Assembly (NCBI RefSeq): GCF_050943655.1
Contig: NZ_JBMNPQ010000078.1
Coordinates: 1 to 6,790, forward strand
DNA: 6,790 bases
Direction: 5' to 3'
Origin: Peptoniphilus_A sp050943655
GTDB taxonomy: Bacteria; Bacillota; Clostridia; Tissierellales; Peptoniphilaceae
How positions within the stretch are numbered: the first letter of the stretch is position 1; every line of letters begins with the position of its first letter. Below, in pieces: positions 1 to 6,742 of this stretch. The notes beneath the pieces are model-generated. The model made no database searches. It was not told the DNA's origin and saw only the letters and a program-made list of their open reading frames with translations. Position numbers and translations under genes: made by a program.

Positions 1-1235
1 ATATTATATTTTTCGCTAAATCCTTTAACATAAACTTCTCGCTCTATAGGATTTAAAATACTTGAAAATATCTTTGCTGCTTTCATAGTAAAATTCGTAA
101 GCCCTTGAGGGTCATCAAGGTTAAAGTTTGATTTTAATCTTTCAATTTTAAACTCAACGTAACTCTTAGCATTTTTAATTTCTTTTTCAAATCTTTCTTT
201 CCCAAACTTTTTAATATAATCGTCTGGATCCAGTCCGTCTCTTAATTTAATAATTTTCGGTTTAATAGACTCTGATAGGAATATGTCTATTGCTCTAGAA
301 GTTGCATTTAATCCAGCATTGTCGCTATCGTAACAGATATATATTTCCTTTGCCATCCTGCCGATTAAATTTGCCTGATCCTTTGTTAAAGACGTACCAA
401 GACTTGCTACACAATAATTAATACCACTATTGTATAGACTTATAACATCCATATAGCCCTCAACCAAAATAATTCTCTCACGTGAAGACTCCTTTGAGAC
501 AATATTCATGTTAAAAACATTTTGTCCCTTATTAAATATGGGAGTCTCTCTAGAATTTAAATATTTTGGTTTAATGTCTCCAAATGCGCGTGCCCCAAAT
601 CCTATAACTTTATTATTTCTATTAATAATTGGGAACATCACTCTATCTCTAAATCTGTCGTAGTAATTTCCGCTCTTTCCCTTTGAAACTAAATTGAGCT
701 CAAAAAGCTCCTCTTCGTTGTATCCAAGAGCCTTTAAGTGATCTAATAAATCAGTCCACGAATCTTTAGAGTAACCAAGACCATATTTAATTATCGTATC
801 GTTCGATAGAGCCCTATTGTGCAGATAGAATTGAGCCTTCTTAGAATTTTGCAAATTTTTTAAAAAATGTATTGCCGCTTCACGGTTTATGTCATACATT
901 CTGTTCTTCTTGTCAATTTCTTCTCTGTTTACGTCTCTATATTCCTTAAGAGCAATATTGTACTTGTCAGCTAAGAATTCAACTGCCTCTCGAAAACCCA
1001 AATTTTCTCTTTTCATTATGAAGGTTATTACATCTCCACCTTCTCCACATCCGAAGCACTTAAAAATCTTCTTAGATGGAGAAACTGAAAATGAAGGAGT
1101 CTTCTCTGAGTGAAAAGGGCACAGACCCATATAATTTGCCCCAGATCTTTTTAAATTAACATAATTTCCAATTAAATCTACTATATCTGCTCTTTCTCTA
1201 ATTTCATCAAGGACATTATCATCTATTATAAACAA
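1..1235 (-). CDS. dnaG: DNA primase DnaG, N-terminal 411 codons (cut by the left window edge)
   Basis: DnaG makes the short RNA primers for lagging-strand synthesis and works with the replicative helicase. The frame is open from 1235 to the edge, giving 411 complete codons. The family is usually about 600 residues, so most of the helicase-interacting C-terminal region lies outside. In order I see the CHC2 zinc finger (C39, H42, C60, C63, within CPFH and KCFGCG), the primase core with FPIINRNNKVIGFGAR (about 201-216) and KYLNSRETPIFNK, and the TOPRIM fold with EGYMD (E259) and YDSDNAG (D303, D305). From memory of the E. coli protein, the zinc ligands are offset by one residue and the acidic residues by six, which supports this start. 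No ATG occurs in frame before residue 37. The TTG at 1235 lies 8 nt after a GGAG and 4 nt after the stop of the upstream gene. Last visible gene of the operon; rpoD/sigA would be expected next, by analogy only. Confidence 0.96.
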   Translation of the reverse strand, partial: MFIIDDNVLDEIRERADIVDLIGNYVNLKRSGANYMGLCPFHSEKTPSFSVSPSKKIFKCFGCGEGGDVITFIMKRENLGFREAVEFLADKYNIALKEYRDVNREEIDKKNRMYDINREAAIHFLKNLQNSKKAQFYLHNRALSNDTIIKYGLGYSKDSWTDLLDHLKALGYNEEELFELNLVSKGKSGNYYDRFRDRVMFPIINRNNKVIGFGARAFGDIKPKYLNSRETPIFNKGQNVFNMNIVSKESSRERIILVEGYMDVISLYNSGINYCVASLGTSLTKDQANLIGRMAKEIYICYDSDNAGLNATSRAIDIFLSESIKPKIIKLRDGLDPDDYIKKFGKERFEKEIKNAKSYVEFKIERLKSNFNLDDPQGLTNFTMKAAKIFSSILNPIEREVYVKGFSEKYN

Positions 1236-1240
1236 ATCAT
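1226..1240 (-). other. Possible 4-codon minicistron overlapping the dnaG start
   Basis: The upstream stop TAA (1242-1240) shares its last base with an ATG (1240-1238) that reads Met-Ile-Cys-Leu and stops at TAA (1228-1226). It runs in a different frame from dnaG and covers its TTG start. AAAGGA lies 8 nt upstream. It could be a decoy start that lowers primase synthesis, or simply chance in AT-rich sequence. Only the reading frame and spacing are seen; a role is inferred. Confidence 0.3.
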
Positions 1241-1254
1241 TAGCTCCATCCTTT
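1236..1254 (-). promoter_or_regulatory. dnaG ribosome binding region inside the end of the HD phosphohydrolase gene
   Basis: Two purine-rich elements overlap in the last codons of the upstream gene. AAAGGA (1254-1249) ends 8 nt before an out-of-frame ATG at 1240. GGAG (1247-1244) ends 8 nt before the TTG at 1235. The second element decides the dnaG start, since there is no other usable start codon in frame. Placing the signal within the upstream coding region suggests that the two genes are translationally coupled. Confidence 0.6.
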
Positions 1255-2250
1255 TGGAATAAAAATTTCTTTAATTTGTTTTATTGCATAAGTATCCGTC
1301 ATACCTGCAATGTAATCTGTAATTATATCTTCTTTATCAGCATCTACATTATCATAAATATTCAAATGATCTGTTGGAATTCTCATAATATCTTCATCAT
1401 AATAATTATAGAGTTCAGTTAAAAGTCTATCTATTTTATGATTTTCGCTTTTTACTACAGAATCAAGATATACTCTGTTAAACATATACTTTCGAAGTTC
1501 CATTGTCGCTTCGTATATGTCCTCTTCCATCTCAACTATTGGATTGCCGTAGCTTTTTTTAACTATTGCGCCTATCATAGTGTTTATTCTTTCTGATGAA
1601 GAGTGCCCAAGGACAGATGTAAGTTCTTTTGGAAGAGAACCCTCACTTATTATCCCCGCCCTTATTGCATCGTCGATATCGTGATTGATATATGCAATTC
1701 TATCGGCATATTTAATAATCTTTCCTTCCAAAGTGCTCGATACATCTGATCCCGAGTGATTTAAAATTCCATCTCGCACTTCTTCTGTTAAATTTAATCC
1801 AATTCGATCGTTTTTTCGTTCTAAAAAATCAACAACTCTAAGAGATTGCTCATTGTGTCTGAAACCATTTTTGCAAAGTTTATTTAAGACCTTCTCTCCA
1901 GAATGACCAAATGGCGTATGTCCCAGGTCATGTCCAAGAGAAATTGCCTCAACTAAATCCTCATTTAGTCTTAAGGCTCTAGCTATTGTCCTTGCAATTT
2001 GGCTTACTTCAAGGGTATGTGTGAGTCGCGTTCTAAAGTGATCCCCTTCAGGTGAAATAAAAACTTGTGTCTTGTGCTTAAGCCTTCTAAAACTTTTAGA
2101 GTGAATAATCCTATCCCTATCTCTTTGGAATATAGTCCTCATATCGCACTGCTCTTCATAATTTTTGCGTCCCTTGCTACTATCTGCAAAGGTAGCAAAA
2201 TCAAAATACATTAAATGTTCAAGCTTTTCTCTTTCGACTCTCAGACACAT
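1240..2250 (-). CDS. dGTP triphosphohydrolase-like HD-domain protein
   Basis: A 336-residue member of the dGTPase-like HD family (type 2 of the deoxyguanosinetriphosphate triphosphohydrolase-like group). These cytoplasmic metal-dependent enzymes release triphosphate from dNTPs, sometimes activated by other nucleotides. Substrate preference cannot be read from the sequence. Hallmarks are SSKGR (24-28), RDRDRIIHSKSFRRLKHKTQVF (43-64), GDHFRTRLTHTLEVSQIAR with H78, the HD pair H107-D108 in LGHDLGHTPFGHSGE, and ADRIAYINHDIDDA with D183, H190 and D191. The C-terminal TDYIAGMTDTYA block is also typical. Length and all metal-site residues look normal. The ATG at 2250 follows the ppsR stop by 2 nt; GAGAGG at the end of ppsR lies 5 nt upstream as the binding site. 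A dgt label is often transferred to such proteins, but true dGTPase specificity is not assured, so no symbol is given. Location next to dnaG suggests a link between dNTP pools and replication. Confidence 0.93.
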   Translation of the reverse strand: MCLRVEREKLEHLMYFDFATFADSSKGRKNYEEQCDMRTIFQRDRDRIIHSKSFRRLKHKTQVFISPEGDHFRTRLTHTLEVSQIARTIARALRLNEDLVEAISLGHDLGHTPFGHSGEKVLNKLCKNGFRHNEQSLRVVDFLERKNDRIGLNLTEEVRDGILNHSGSDVSSTLEGKIIKYADRIAYINHDIDDAIRAGIISEGSLPKELTSVLGHSSSERINTMIGAIVKKSYGNPIVEMEEDIYEATMELRKYMFNRVYLDSVVKSENHKIDRLLTELYNYYDEDIMRIPTDHLNIYDNVDADKEDIITDYIAGMTDTYAIKQIKEIFIPKGWS

Positions 2251-2252
2251 AT

Positions 2253-3080
2253 TTACCTCTCAAAATGTTCTTGGTATCTTTCAATAATAAGTTCTGCTGT
2301 CTCTTCGATTGCCTTGTCAGATACATCTATTACATAGCAACCTAAATCATCCATAACTTGGCGTGAATAATCTAACTCTTCCTTTATTCTGTCGTAGTTT
2401 GCATACTTTGCTCCAGATTCAAGTCCCAAAGATTTTAATCTTTGTTCTCTTATAGTTATGATTTTATCAGGATTAGCAATAAGCCCAACAACTCTATTTA
2501 CATCTTTTTCATAAACTTCCTTTGGAACTGGAACTTCTGGAACAAGAGGTATATTTGCAACTTTGTATAGTTTATTTGCAAGATACATTGATAGAGGTGT
2601 CTTTGAAGTTCTTGAGATTCCAACTAAACAGATATCAGCCTTCTTTGCTCCCCTTGGATCTTTTCCATCGTCATATTTAACGGCAAATTCAACGCATTCT
2701 ACTTTTTTAAAATAATTCTCATCAAGTCGTCTAATTAGTCCAGGCTCTCTAAGTGGTTCGTATCCCAAAATATCTTCAATTTGTCTCATAGGTTCGCCCA
2801 TTACATCCACTGTGTGAAGTGATAATTCCTTGGCTACCTTTTCTATATAATTGCGTGTGTCTTGAACTACATTTGTATAAACGATTAAACTATTTTCAAT
2901 TTTTGCAGCCTCTTCTAAGAGCGGTTTAATTTGCTCTACACTATTGTGGTAAGGGTATCTTCGAATTTCAAAATTTTCTGATTCAAACTGTCTTACAGAA
3001 CTCTTTGCAATAAGTTCTCCTGTCTCACCTATTGAATCTGAAATTACAAATACTACTAAAGGATTTTCTAAATCTTTCAT
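2253..3080 (-). CDS. ppsR: Pyruvate, phosphate dikinase regulatory protein (bifunctional kinase/pyrophosphorylase, YqfL/PpsR family)
   Basis: A 275-residue protein of the former DUF299 family, the usual full length. Characterised members inactivate PPDK (or, in enterobacteria, PEP synthase) by ADP-dependent threonine phosphorylation and reactivate it by phosphate-dependent dephosphorylation that yields pyrophosphate. The sequence shows the N-terminal FVISDSIGETGELIAK (11-26), the segment EFAVKYDDGKDPRGAKKADICLVG (131-154), the P-loop-like GISRTSKT (154-161) followed by PLSMYLANK, then PLVPEVPVPKEVY and GLIANPDKIITIREQRLKSLG. All conserved blocks are present. The ATG at 3080 has a G-rich GGGGGAAGGA directly upstream, beginning inside the TAG stop of the regulator gene; the gap is 9 nt. 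Pairing with a CcpN-type regulator is conserved in Firmicutes, and in Bacillus subtilis the YqfL partner modulates CcpN. No dikinase gene is in the window, so the target (PPDK is the likelier in a Firmicute) is inferred. The symbol follows family usage; yqfL is the Bacillus name. Confidence 0.94.
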   Translation of the reverse strand: MKDLENPLVVFVISDSIGETGELIAKSSVRQFESENFEIRRYPYHNSVEQIKPLLEEAAKIENSLIVYTNVVQDTRNYIEKVAKELSLHTVDVMGEPMRQIEDILGYEPLREPGLIRRLDENYFKKVECVEFAVKYDDGKDPRGAKKADICLVGISRTSKTPLSMYLANKLYKVANIPLVPEVPVPKEVYEKDVNRVVGLIANPDKIITIREQRLKSLGLESGAKYANYDRIKEELDYSRQVMDDLGCYVIDVSDKAIEETAELIIERYQEHFER

Positions 3081-3089
3081 TCCTTCCCC

Positions 3090-3719
3090 CTATAAAATTT
3101 CTCCATTACAAATATCTACAAAAAGTCTCGTTACATTAGTTTTTGTAAAACGACCAACTATTTTAAATTGCTCATCTCCTACCTCTTCAACAACTGGCAG
3201 TGAATCAAAACCTCTTGTAACAATTAAGTTAGCAGCATTATATACGCTATCTTCCTTAGATATATGAACAATATTCGGCATTCTACTCATAATAATTGAT
3301 ATTGGCGTTTTCTTTATATCAGAATTTCCAAGCGTAAACCTTATTAAATCCTTTCTAGATACAATTCCAGCCAAATATCCATCTTCTGTAATAAACATTG
3401 AAGAAATATCTTCCATGAATAAATTAACTACTACATCATAAATTGAAGTCTTTATATCTACAGAAAAAGGAAGTGACATAAAATCTTTAACTTTTAATTT
3501 TTTAAAATCTTCAGTTAAAATTGTCAGACCACTTTTCCCAGTATAAAAATATCCAACTTTAGGTCTTGCTCCTATTATGCCTATCATCGTAAGTACTGAA
3601 AGATCAGCTCTAATAGTAGCCCTAGACAGACCTAAATTATCGGCAATTTCTTCTCCAGTAATAGGACCGTTCTTTTTAACAATTTCAATTATTTCAGCCT
3701 GTCTATCGCTAATTTTCAA
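3090..3719 (-). CDS. ccpN: HTH-CBS transcriptional regulator of the CcpN/YqzB family
   Basis: A 209-residue cytoplasmic DNA-binding protein. An N-terminal winged-helix (HTH_11-like) domain spans about residues 4-58, with RQAEIIEIVKKNGPITGEEIA and LSRATIRADLSVLTMIGI followed by the wing ARPKVGYFYTGK. Two CBS domains follow at about 75-130 (ending GIVSRKDLIRF) and 140-200 (SIIMSRMPNIV, GFDSLPVVEE, GRFTKTNVTRLF). The pair usually binds an adenine nucleotide. In Bacillus subtilis CcpN represses gluconeogenic genes such as gapB and pckA during glycolysis. Targets here are unknown; a pyruvate-PEP step is likely because the next gene is the dikinase regulator. The start is TTG at 3719; no ATG is in frame back to the stop at 3752. 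The family normally starts just before this RQ..I segment, and GGTGAT lies 3 nt upstream, equal to normal spacing for the extended Shine-Dalgarno. The glyS stop is 14 nt upstream. The name is by similarity; a functional difference from Bacillus CcpN is possible. Confidence 0.9.
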   Translation of the reverse strand: MKISDRQAEIIEIVKKNGPITGEEIADNLGLSRATIRADLSVLTMIGIIGARPKVGYFYTGKSGLTILTEDFKKLKVKDFMSLPFSVDIKTSIYDVVVNLFMEDISSMFITEDGYLAGIVSRKDLIRFTLGNSDIKKTPISIIMSRMPNIVHISKEDSVYNAANLIVTRGFDSLPVVEEVGDEQFKIVGRFTKTNVTRLFVDICNGEIL

Positions 3720-3724
3720 TTCAT
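3716..3724 (-). other. Possible 2-codon minicistron (Met-Asn-stop) overlapping the ccpN-like TTG start
   Basis: ATG AAT TGA begins at 3724, out of frame with the regulator, and its TGA (3718-3716) overlaps the TTG start (3719-3717) in the string TTGA. Such a stop-start overlap could allow termination followed by reinitiation at TTG, or could compete with it. The arrangement is seen directly; any effect on expression is inferred, and chance is a real alternative. Confidence 0.3.
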
Positions 3725-3735
3725 CACCGAGCCTT
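3720..3735 (-). promoter_or_regulatory. Ribosome binding region of the ccpN-like gene
   Basis: The 14-nt gap between glyS and the regulator holds GGTGAT (3728-3723), which matches the 3' part of the extended Shine-Dalgarno (GGAGGTGAT) and places the TTG at 3719 at normal distance. A separate AAGG (3735-3732), overlapping the glyS stop codon, lies 7 nt before an out-of-frame ATG at 3724. The first element supports the TTG start. Confidence 0.55.
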
Positions 3736-5806
3736 ATTCGACAATCTTTTCAATATTTAAAATTCTTTGTACATCTTCTTCTACAGATTTTAATAGAGAT
3801 AGTCTGTTGTTTTTAATCTTTTCATCTTCTGCCATTACCATTACATTGTCAAAATATTCGTCGATATATTTAACCAATGTATTTAGATTATCCATTGCAG
3901 AGATAATATCCATTTCATCTAAATTGTTATCTACTAACTCATGTACTTCTAAATATTTATCATATAAGTTGTTTTCAGCTTCAATTTCAAATAGGCTAGA
4001 GTCAATTTCTTCCTTATCAAAATCTTTTGTCATGTTATTAATTCTTACAAAAGCATCGACAAAGTTGGATCTGTCGTCCTCATTAAACCAGTCGTTTAAC
4101 TTATGCGCTTTTTCAAAAATATCTAAGATAATTTCATCTTTTTTAAGAACTGCATCAATTACATCGTATCTGATACCTTCTTCTTGAAGCATTGTCTTAA
4201 TTCTACCTAAGAAAAACTCGTCAATTTTATCTAATACTTCTTCGTGATTAAAAGTTAAACCTAACTTTTCAATATATTCATATAGTGAAGTCATTAAAAT
4301 ATCTTTAAGTTCAAGCTTCCAATTAGTTTTTCTAATAATATTTATGACACCAATTGCAGATCTTCTAAGTTTAAATGGGTCAGCTGAACCAGTTGGAATT
4401 TGATTTATTGCAAATAATCCTGCAATTGTATCAAGCTTATCTGCAAGTGAAAATATTGAACCAACTGTTGTGTTTGGAAGTTCATCTCCTGCAAATCTAG
4501 GAAGGTATTGTTCTCTTATTGCTGTTGAAACAATATCTTTTTCTCCAGAATTTTTGGCATAAATTGATCCCATTACACCTTGAAGTTCTGTAAATTCTAT
4601 TACCATTTTTGTAGTAAGATCCGCCTTAGATAAATATGCAACTCTTTCTACATCTTCTAGAGCTTCATCTGCAATTTGAAGAACTTCACCGATTTTTTTA
4701 GCAAGTTTTGCATTTCTATCTTCTTTTTGTTTCATTGTTCCAAGATTGTCATAGAATAATACGCCGTCTAGGTTTTTAACATAATCTTCTAAAGGTCTTG
4801 ATATGTCATCTTCATAGAAGAACTTAGCATCTTCGAGTCTTGCGCCTAGAACTTTTTCATTTCCCTCTATTACAATATCTTTGTAGTCTTCAGTACCATT
4901 TCTAACAGTTATAAAATATGGCAATAACTCTCCATCTTCAGCATAAATAGGGACAAATCTCAAGTGATCTATCATAGTTGTTGTTACAACTTCTTTTGGT
5001 AGAATCAAGTATTCTTTTTTGATATCTCCCTTAATAGGAGTTGGATATTCTACGATATATGTCAATTCTTCCAATAACTCTGGATTTTCGTGGATTTCTC
5101 CTCCTAAAGATTTGGCAATCTTATTAGAGCCAAGTTTTATTATTTCTTCTCTCTTGTTTTGGTCAAGGATTACGTAGTTATTTTCAAGAATTTGTTCGTA
5201 ATTTGTGACATCGTCTATAACAACATCTGAATATCCTAAAAATCTATGTCCGTGAGTTCTGTTGCCAACTTTTATTTTTTCAAAGTCAAATTCAACTACT
5301 TCGTCGTTAAATAGAGAAACTATCCATCTAATAGGTCTTGCAAATCTTAAGTTTTTGCCTCCCCATCTCATGTTTTTAGGGAAATTGATATTTCTAATTA
5401 GATCAGGAATGATAGTTTTTAAAATTTCTTTTGTATCTGTTCCTATTGATGAAATATTTGCAAAAACATAATCTGTTCCCTTTAAATCTTTTATTACAAT
5501 ATCTTCTTCTGTAATCCCTTGAGATTTCATAAAGCCAAGTAGAGGTTTAGTAGGGTTATTATCTTCATCAAAAGCAATTTTTGCTGAAGGGCCTTTAACT
5601 TCCTTTGAACTGTCCTCTTGCTTATCTGCAATTCCATTTATTATCAAAGATAAACGTCTTGGAGTTGCATAAACAGAAGTACTTTCAAAAGCTATCTTGT
5701 TTTCGTTAAGAAGTTTTTCGGATTTATCTTTAAGTTGTTCAATTGCCATCTCCACAAATCTAGACGGTAATTCTTCCACTCCAATTTCTAATAAATAATT
5801 ACTCAT
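3734..5806 (-). CDS. glyS: Glycyl-tRNA synthetase beta subunit
   Basis: The beta subunit of the tetrameric (alpha2-beta2) bacterial glycyl-tRNA synthetase. It binds tRNA-Gly and is needed, with the GlyQ alpha subunit, to charge it with glycine. With the start chosen here the protein is 690 residues, normal for the family. Signatures along it are LLEIGVEELPSRF (5-17), TPRRL (48-52), MRWG and RFARPIRW (146-161), THGHRF (184-189), EYPTPI (253-258), LPKEVVTTTMIDHLRFVP (269-286), RLEDAKFFYEDD (323-334), the KADLTTKMVIEFTELQGVMG block (394-413) and LADKLDTIAGLFAINQIPTGSADPF (454-478). A DALR-type anticodon-binding region at about 580-680 includes YFDNVMVMAED (651-661). I start at ATG 5806 rather than the in-frame GTG at 5815: AGAGGTGA lies 5 nt before the ATG, the GTG would sit inside this Shine-Dalgarno, and the family begins close to LLxEIGxEELP. 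The ATG overlaps the last codons of glyQ by 8 nt, so the subunits are probably translationally coupled. Confidence 0.97.
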   Translation of the reverse strand: MSNYLLEIGVEELPSRFVEMAIEQLKDKSEKLLNENKIAFESTSVYATPRRLSLIINGIADKQEDSSKEVKGPSAKIAFDEDNNPTKPLLGFMKSQGITEEDIVIKDLKGTDYVFANISSIGTDTKEILKTIIPDLIRNINFPKNMRWGGKNLRFARPIRWIVSLFNDEVVEFDFEKIKVGNRTHGHRFLGYSDVVIDDVTNYEQILENNYVILDQNKREEIIKLGSNKIAKSLGGEIHENPELLEELTYIVEYPTPIKGDIKKEYLILPKEVVTTTMIDHLRFVPIYAEDGELLPYFITVRNGTEDYKDIVIEGNEKVLGARLEDAKFFYEDDISRPLEDYVKNLDGVLFYDNLGTMKQKEDRNAKLAKKIGEVLQIADEALEDVERVAYLSKADLTTKMVIEFTELQGVMGSIYAKNSGEKDIVSTAIREQYLPRFAGDELPNTTVGSIFSLADKLDTIAGLFAINQIPTGSADPFKLRRSAIGVINIIRKTNWKLELKDILMTSLYEYIEKLGLTFNHEEVLDKIDEFFLGRIKTMLQEEGIRYDVIDAVLKKDEIILDIFEKAHKLNDWFNEDDRSNFVDAFVRINNMTKDFDKEEIDSSLFEIEAENNLYDKYLEVHELVDNNLDEMDIISAMDNLNTLVKYIDEYFDNVMVMAEDEKIKNNRLSLLKSVEEDVQRILNIEKIVE

Positions 5807-6683
5807 TATCTTCACCTCTATTTAATAAAGGATAACCCATTTTTTCTCTTTGTGATAAATATTCTTTAGCTACAAGTCTTGCAAGATTTCTAACTCTTTG
5901 AATATAAGAAGTTCTTTCAGATACAGAAAGAGCACCCCTTGCATCAAGCATATTAAAAGTATGAGAGCATTTTAGAGTGTAATCATAAGCGTCTAGTACG
6001 ACTCCCTCATCTATTACTCTTTCAGCCTCTTTTTCATACATGTCGAATAATTTTCTAAGCATATCTACATCTGCAAGTTCAAATGCATATACAGAGTGTT
6101 CGTATTCATTTTGTTTAAATACATCTCCGTAAGTTAGATTTTCGTTGTATTTTATATCATAAACAGAATCTACATTTTGTAGATACATTGCTATTCTTTC
6201 TAGTCCGTAAGTAAGTTCTGCACTTTCAAGATCTAAATTCACTCCACCCACTTGTTGGAAATAAGTAAATTGAGTAACTTCCATTCCATCTAGCCAAACT
6301 TCCCAACCAAGTCCCCAAGCTCCAAGAGTTGGTGATTCCCAGTTATCTTCAACAAAACGAATGTCGTGTTTTTTTGGATCAATTCCAATTGCAAAAAGTG
6401 AATCCAAATACATTTGTTGAACTTCCTCTGGTGATGGTTTAAGTATTACTTGTAATTGATGGTGTTGGTATAATCTGTTTGGATTTTCTCCGTATCTGCC
6501 ATCAGCTGGTCTTCTTGATGGTTCAACATACACTACTTTCCATTCTTCAGGTCCAAGAGCCCTTAAAAAAGTTTGAGGGTTCATAGTACCTGCACCTTTT
6601 TCAATATCATAAGGTTGCAAGATTATTGCTCCCTTTTCTTTCCAATAATTTTCAAGTGTTAGAATTAAATCTTGGAAATACAT
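5799..6683 (-). CDS. glyQ: Glycyl-tRNA synthetase alpha subunit
   Basis: The catalytic (class II aminoacyl-tRNA synthetase) alpha subunit of the alpha2-beta2 glycyl-tRNA synthetase, which activates glycine with ATP and works with GlyS in the cytoplasm. The 294-residue length is normal. Nearly every family block is present: FQDLILTLENYW (3-14), GAGTMNPQTFLRALGPE (30-46), YVEPSRRPADGRYGENPNR (52-70), YQHHQLQVILKPSP (72-85), EDNWESPTLGAWGLGWEVWLDGMEVTQFTYFQQVGG (112-147), the motif-3-like ELTYGLERIAMYLQ (156-169) and FNMLDARGALSVSER (243-257). The ATG at 6683 has an almost ideal AAGGAGGA upstream. It is the first gene of the visible operon, and the last 8 nt overlap glyS. No anomaly seen; function is firm. 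Confidence 0.98.
   Translation of the reverse strand: MYFQDLILTLENYWKEKGAIILQPYDIEKGAGTMNPQTFLRALGPEEWKVVYVEPSRRPADGRYGENPNRLYQHHQLQVILKPSPEEVQQMYLDSLFAIGIDPKKHDIRFVEDNWESPTLGAWGLGWEVWLDGMEVTQFTYFQQVGGVNLDLESAELTYGLERIAMYLQNVDSVYDIKYNENLTYGDVFKQNEYEHSVYAFELADVDMLRKLFDMYEKEAERVIDEGVVLDAYDYTLKCSHTFNMLDARGALSVSERTSYIQRVRNLARLVAKEYLSQREKMGYPLLNRGEDNE
5807..5819 (-). promoter_or_regulatory. glyS ribosome binding site inside the 3' end of glyQ
   Basis: AGAGGTGA (5819-5812) is followed by 5 nt and then the ATG at 5806. The element lies wholly within the last codons of glyQ. It decides the glyS start, because the upstream GTG at 5815 is part of the element itself. Confidence 0.75.
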
Positions 6684-6695
6684 TTTATCCTCCTT
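6684..6695 (-). promoter_or_regulatory. Strong glyQ ribosome binding site
   Basis: AAGGAGGA (6695-6688) places GGAGG 5 nt before the ATG at 6683. This is the best Shine-Dalgarno of the operon and fits a well-expressed first gene. Confidence 0.85.
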
Positions 6696-6701
6696 AATTT
6701 A

Positions 6702-6725
6702 GCAATTTTAATGAATTAAAATTAC
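6702..6725 (-). repeat. Inverted repeat (11-bp RNA hairpin) in the glyQ leader
   Basis: On the minus strand AATTTTAAT and ATTAAAATT flank a 2-base centre. In RNA the stem extends by a U-G and a G-C pair to 11 bp (in practice a slightly shorter stem with a 4-nt loop). All inner pairs are A-U, so the hairpin is weak. It ends 6 nt before the AAGGAGGA of glyQ. No run of T follows on either strand, so it does not look like an intrinsic terminator. It may affect mRNA stability or ribosome access, or be incidental in such AT-rich DNA. Confidence 0.5.
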
Positions 6726-6742
6726 TTATTTCTAAATTGTAT

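Noticed and set aside
906..940. Internal promoter on the minus strand starting from TTGACA near 916-911, within dnaG
   Set aside because: No acceptable -10 element occurs at 16-18 nt spacing, and it lies within coding sequence with no gene start nearby.
889..1113. Open frame of 74 codons on the plus strand
   Set aside because: It is antisense to the zinc-finger end of dnaG, which has all its conserved residues. The plus frame has no recognisable motif and no convincing ribosome binding site.
3577..3816. Open frame of 79 codons on the plus strand across the glyS/ccpN junction
   Set aside because: It is antisense to two well-supported genes, with biased hydrophobic content typical of AT-rich antisense sequence.
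3807..4187. Open frame of 126 codons on the plus strand
   Set aside because: It is rich in Ser, Ile and Leu, as antisense translation of an acidic, Lys-rich coding region gives. It lies opposite the conserved C-terminal part of glyS.
5262..5471. Open frame of 69 codons on the plus strand
   Set aside because: It is antisense to the RFARPIRW and HGHRF region of glyS, with no motif or ribosome binding site to support it.
5807..5815. GTG at 5815 as the glyS start (three extra residues)
   Set aside because: The GTG lies within the AGAGGTGA Shine-Dalgarno that serves the ATG at 5806, and the family N-terminus fits the ATG.
6702..6725. Intrinsic terminator at the leader hairpin
   Set aside because: The stem is almost all A-U and no T run follows on either strand.
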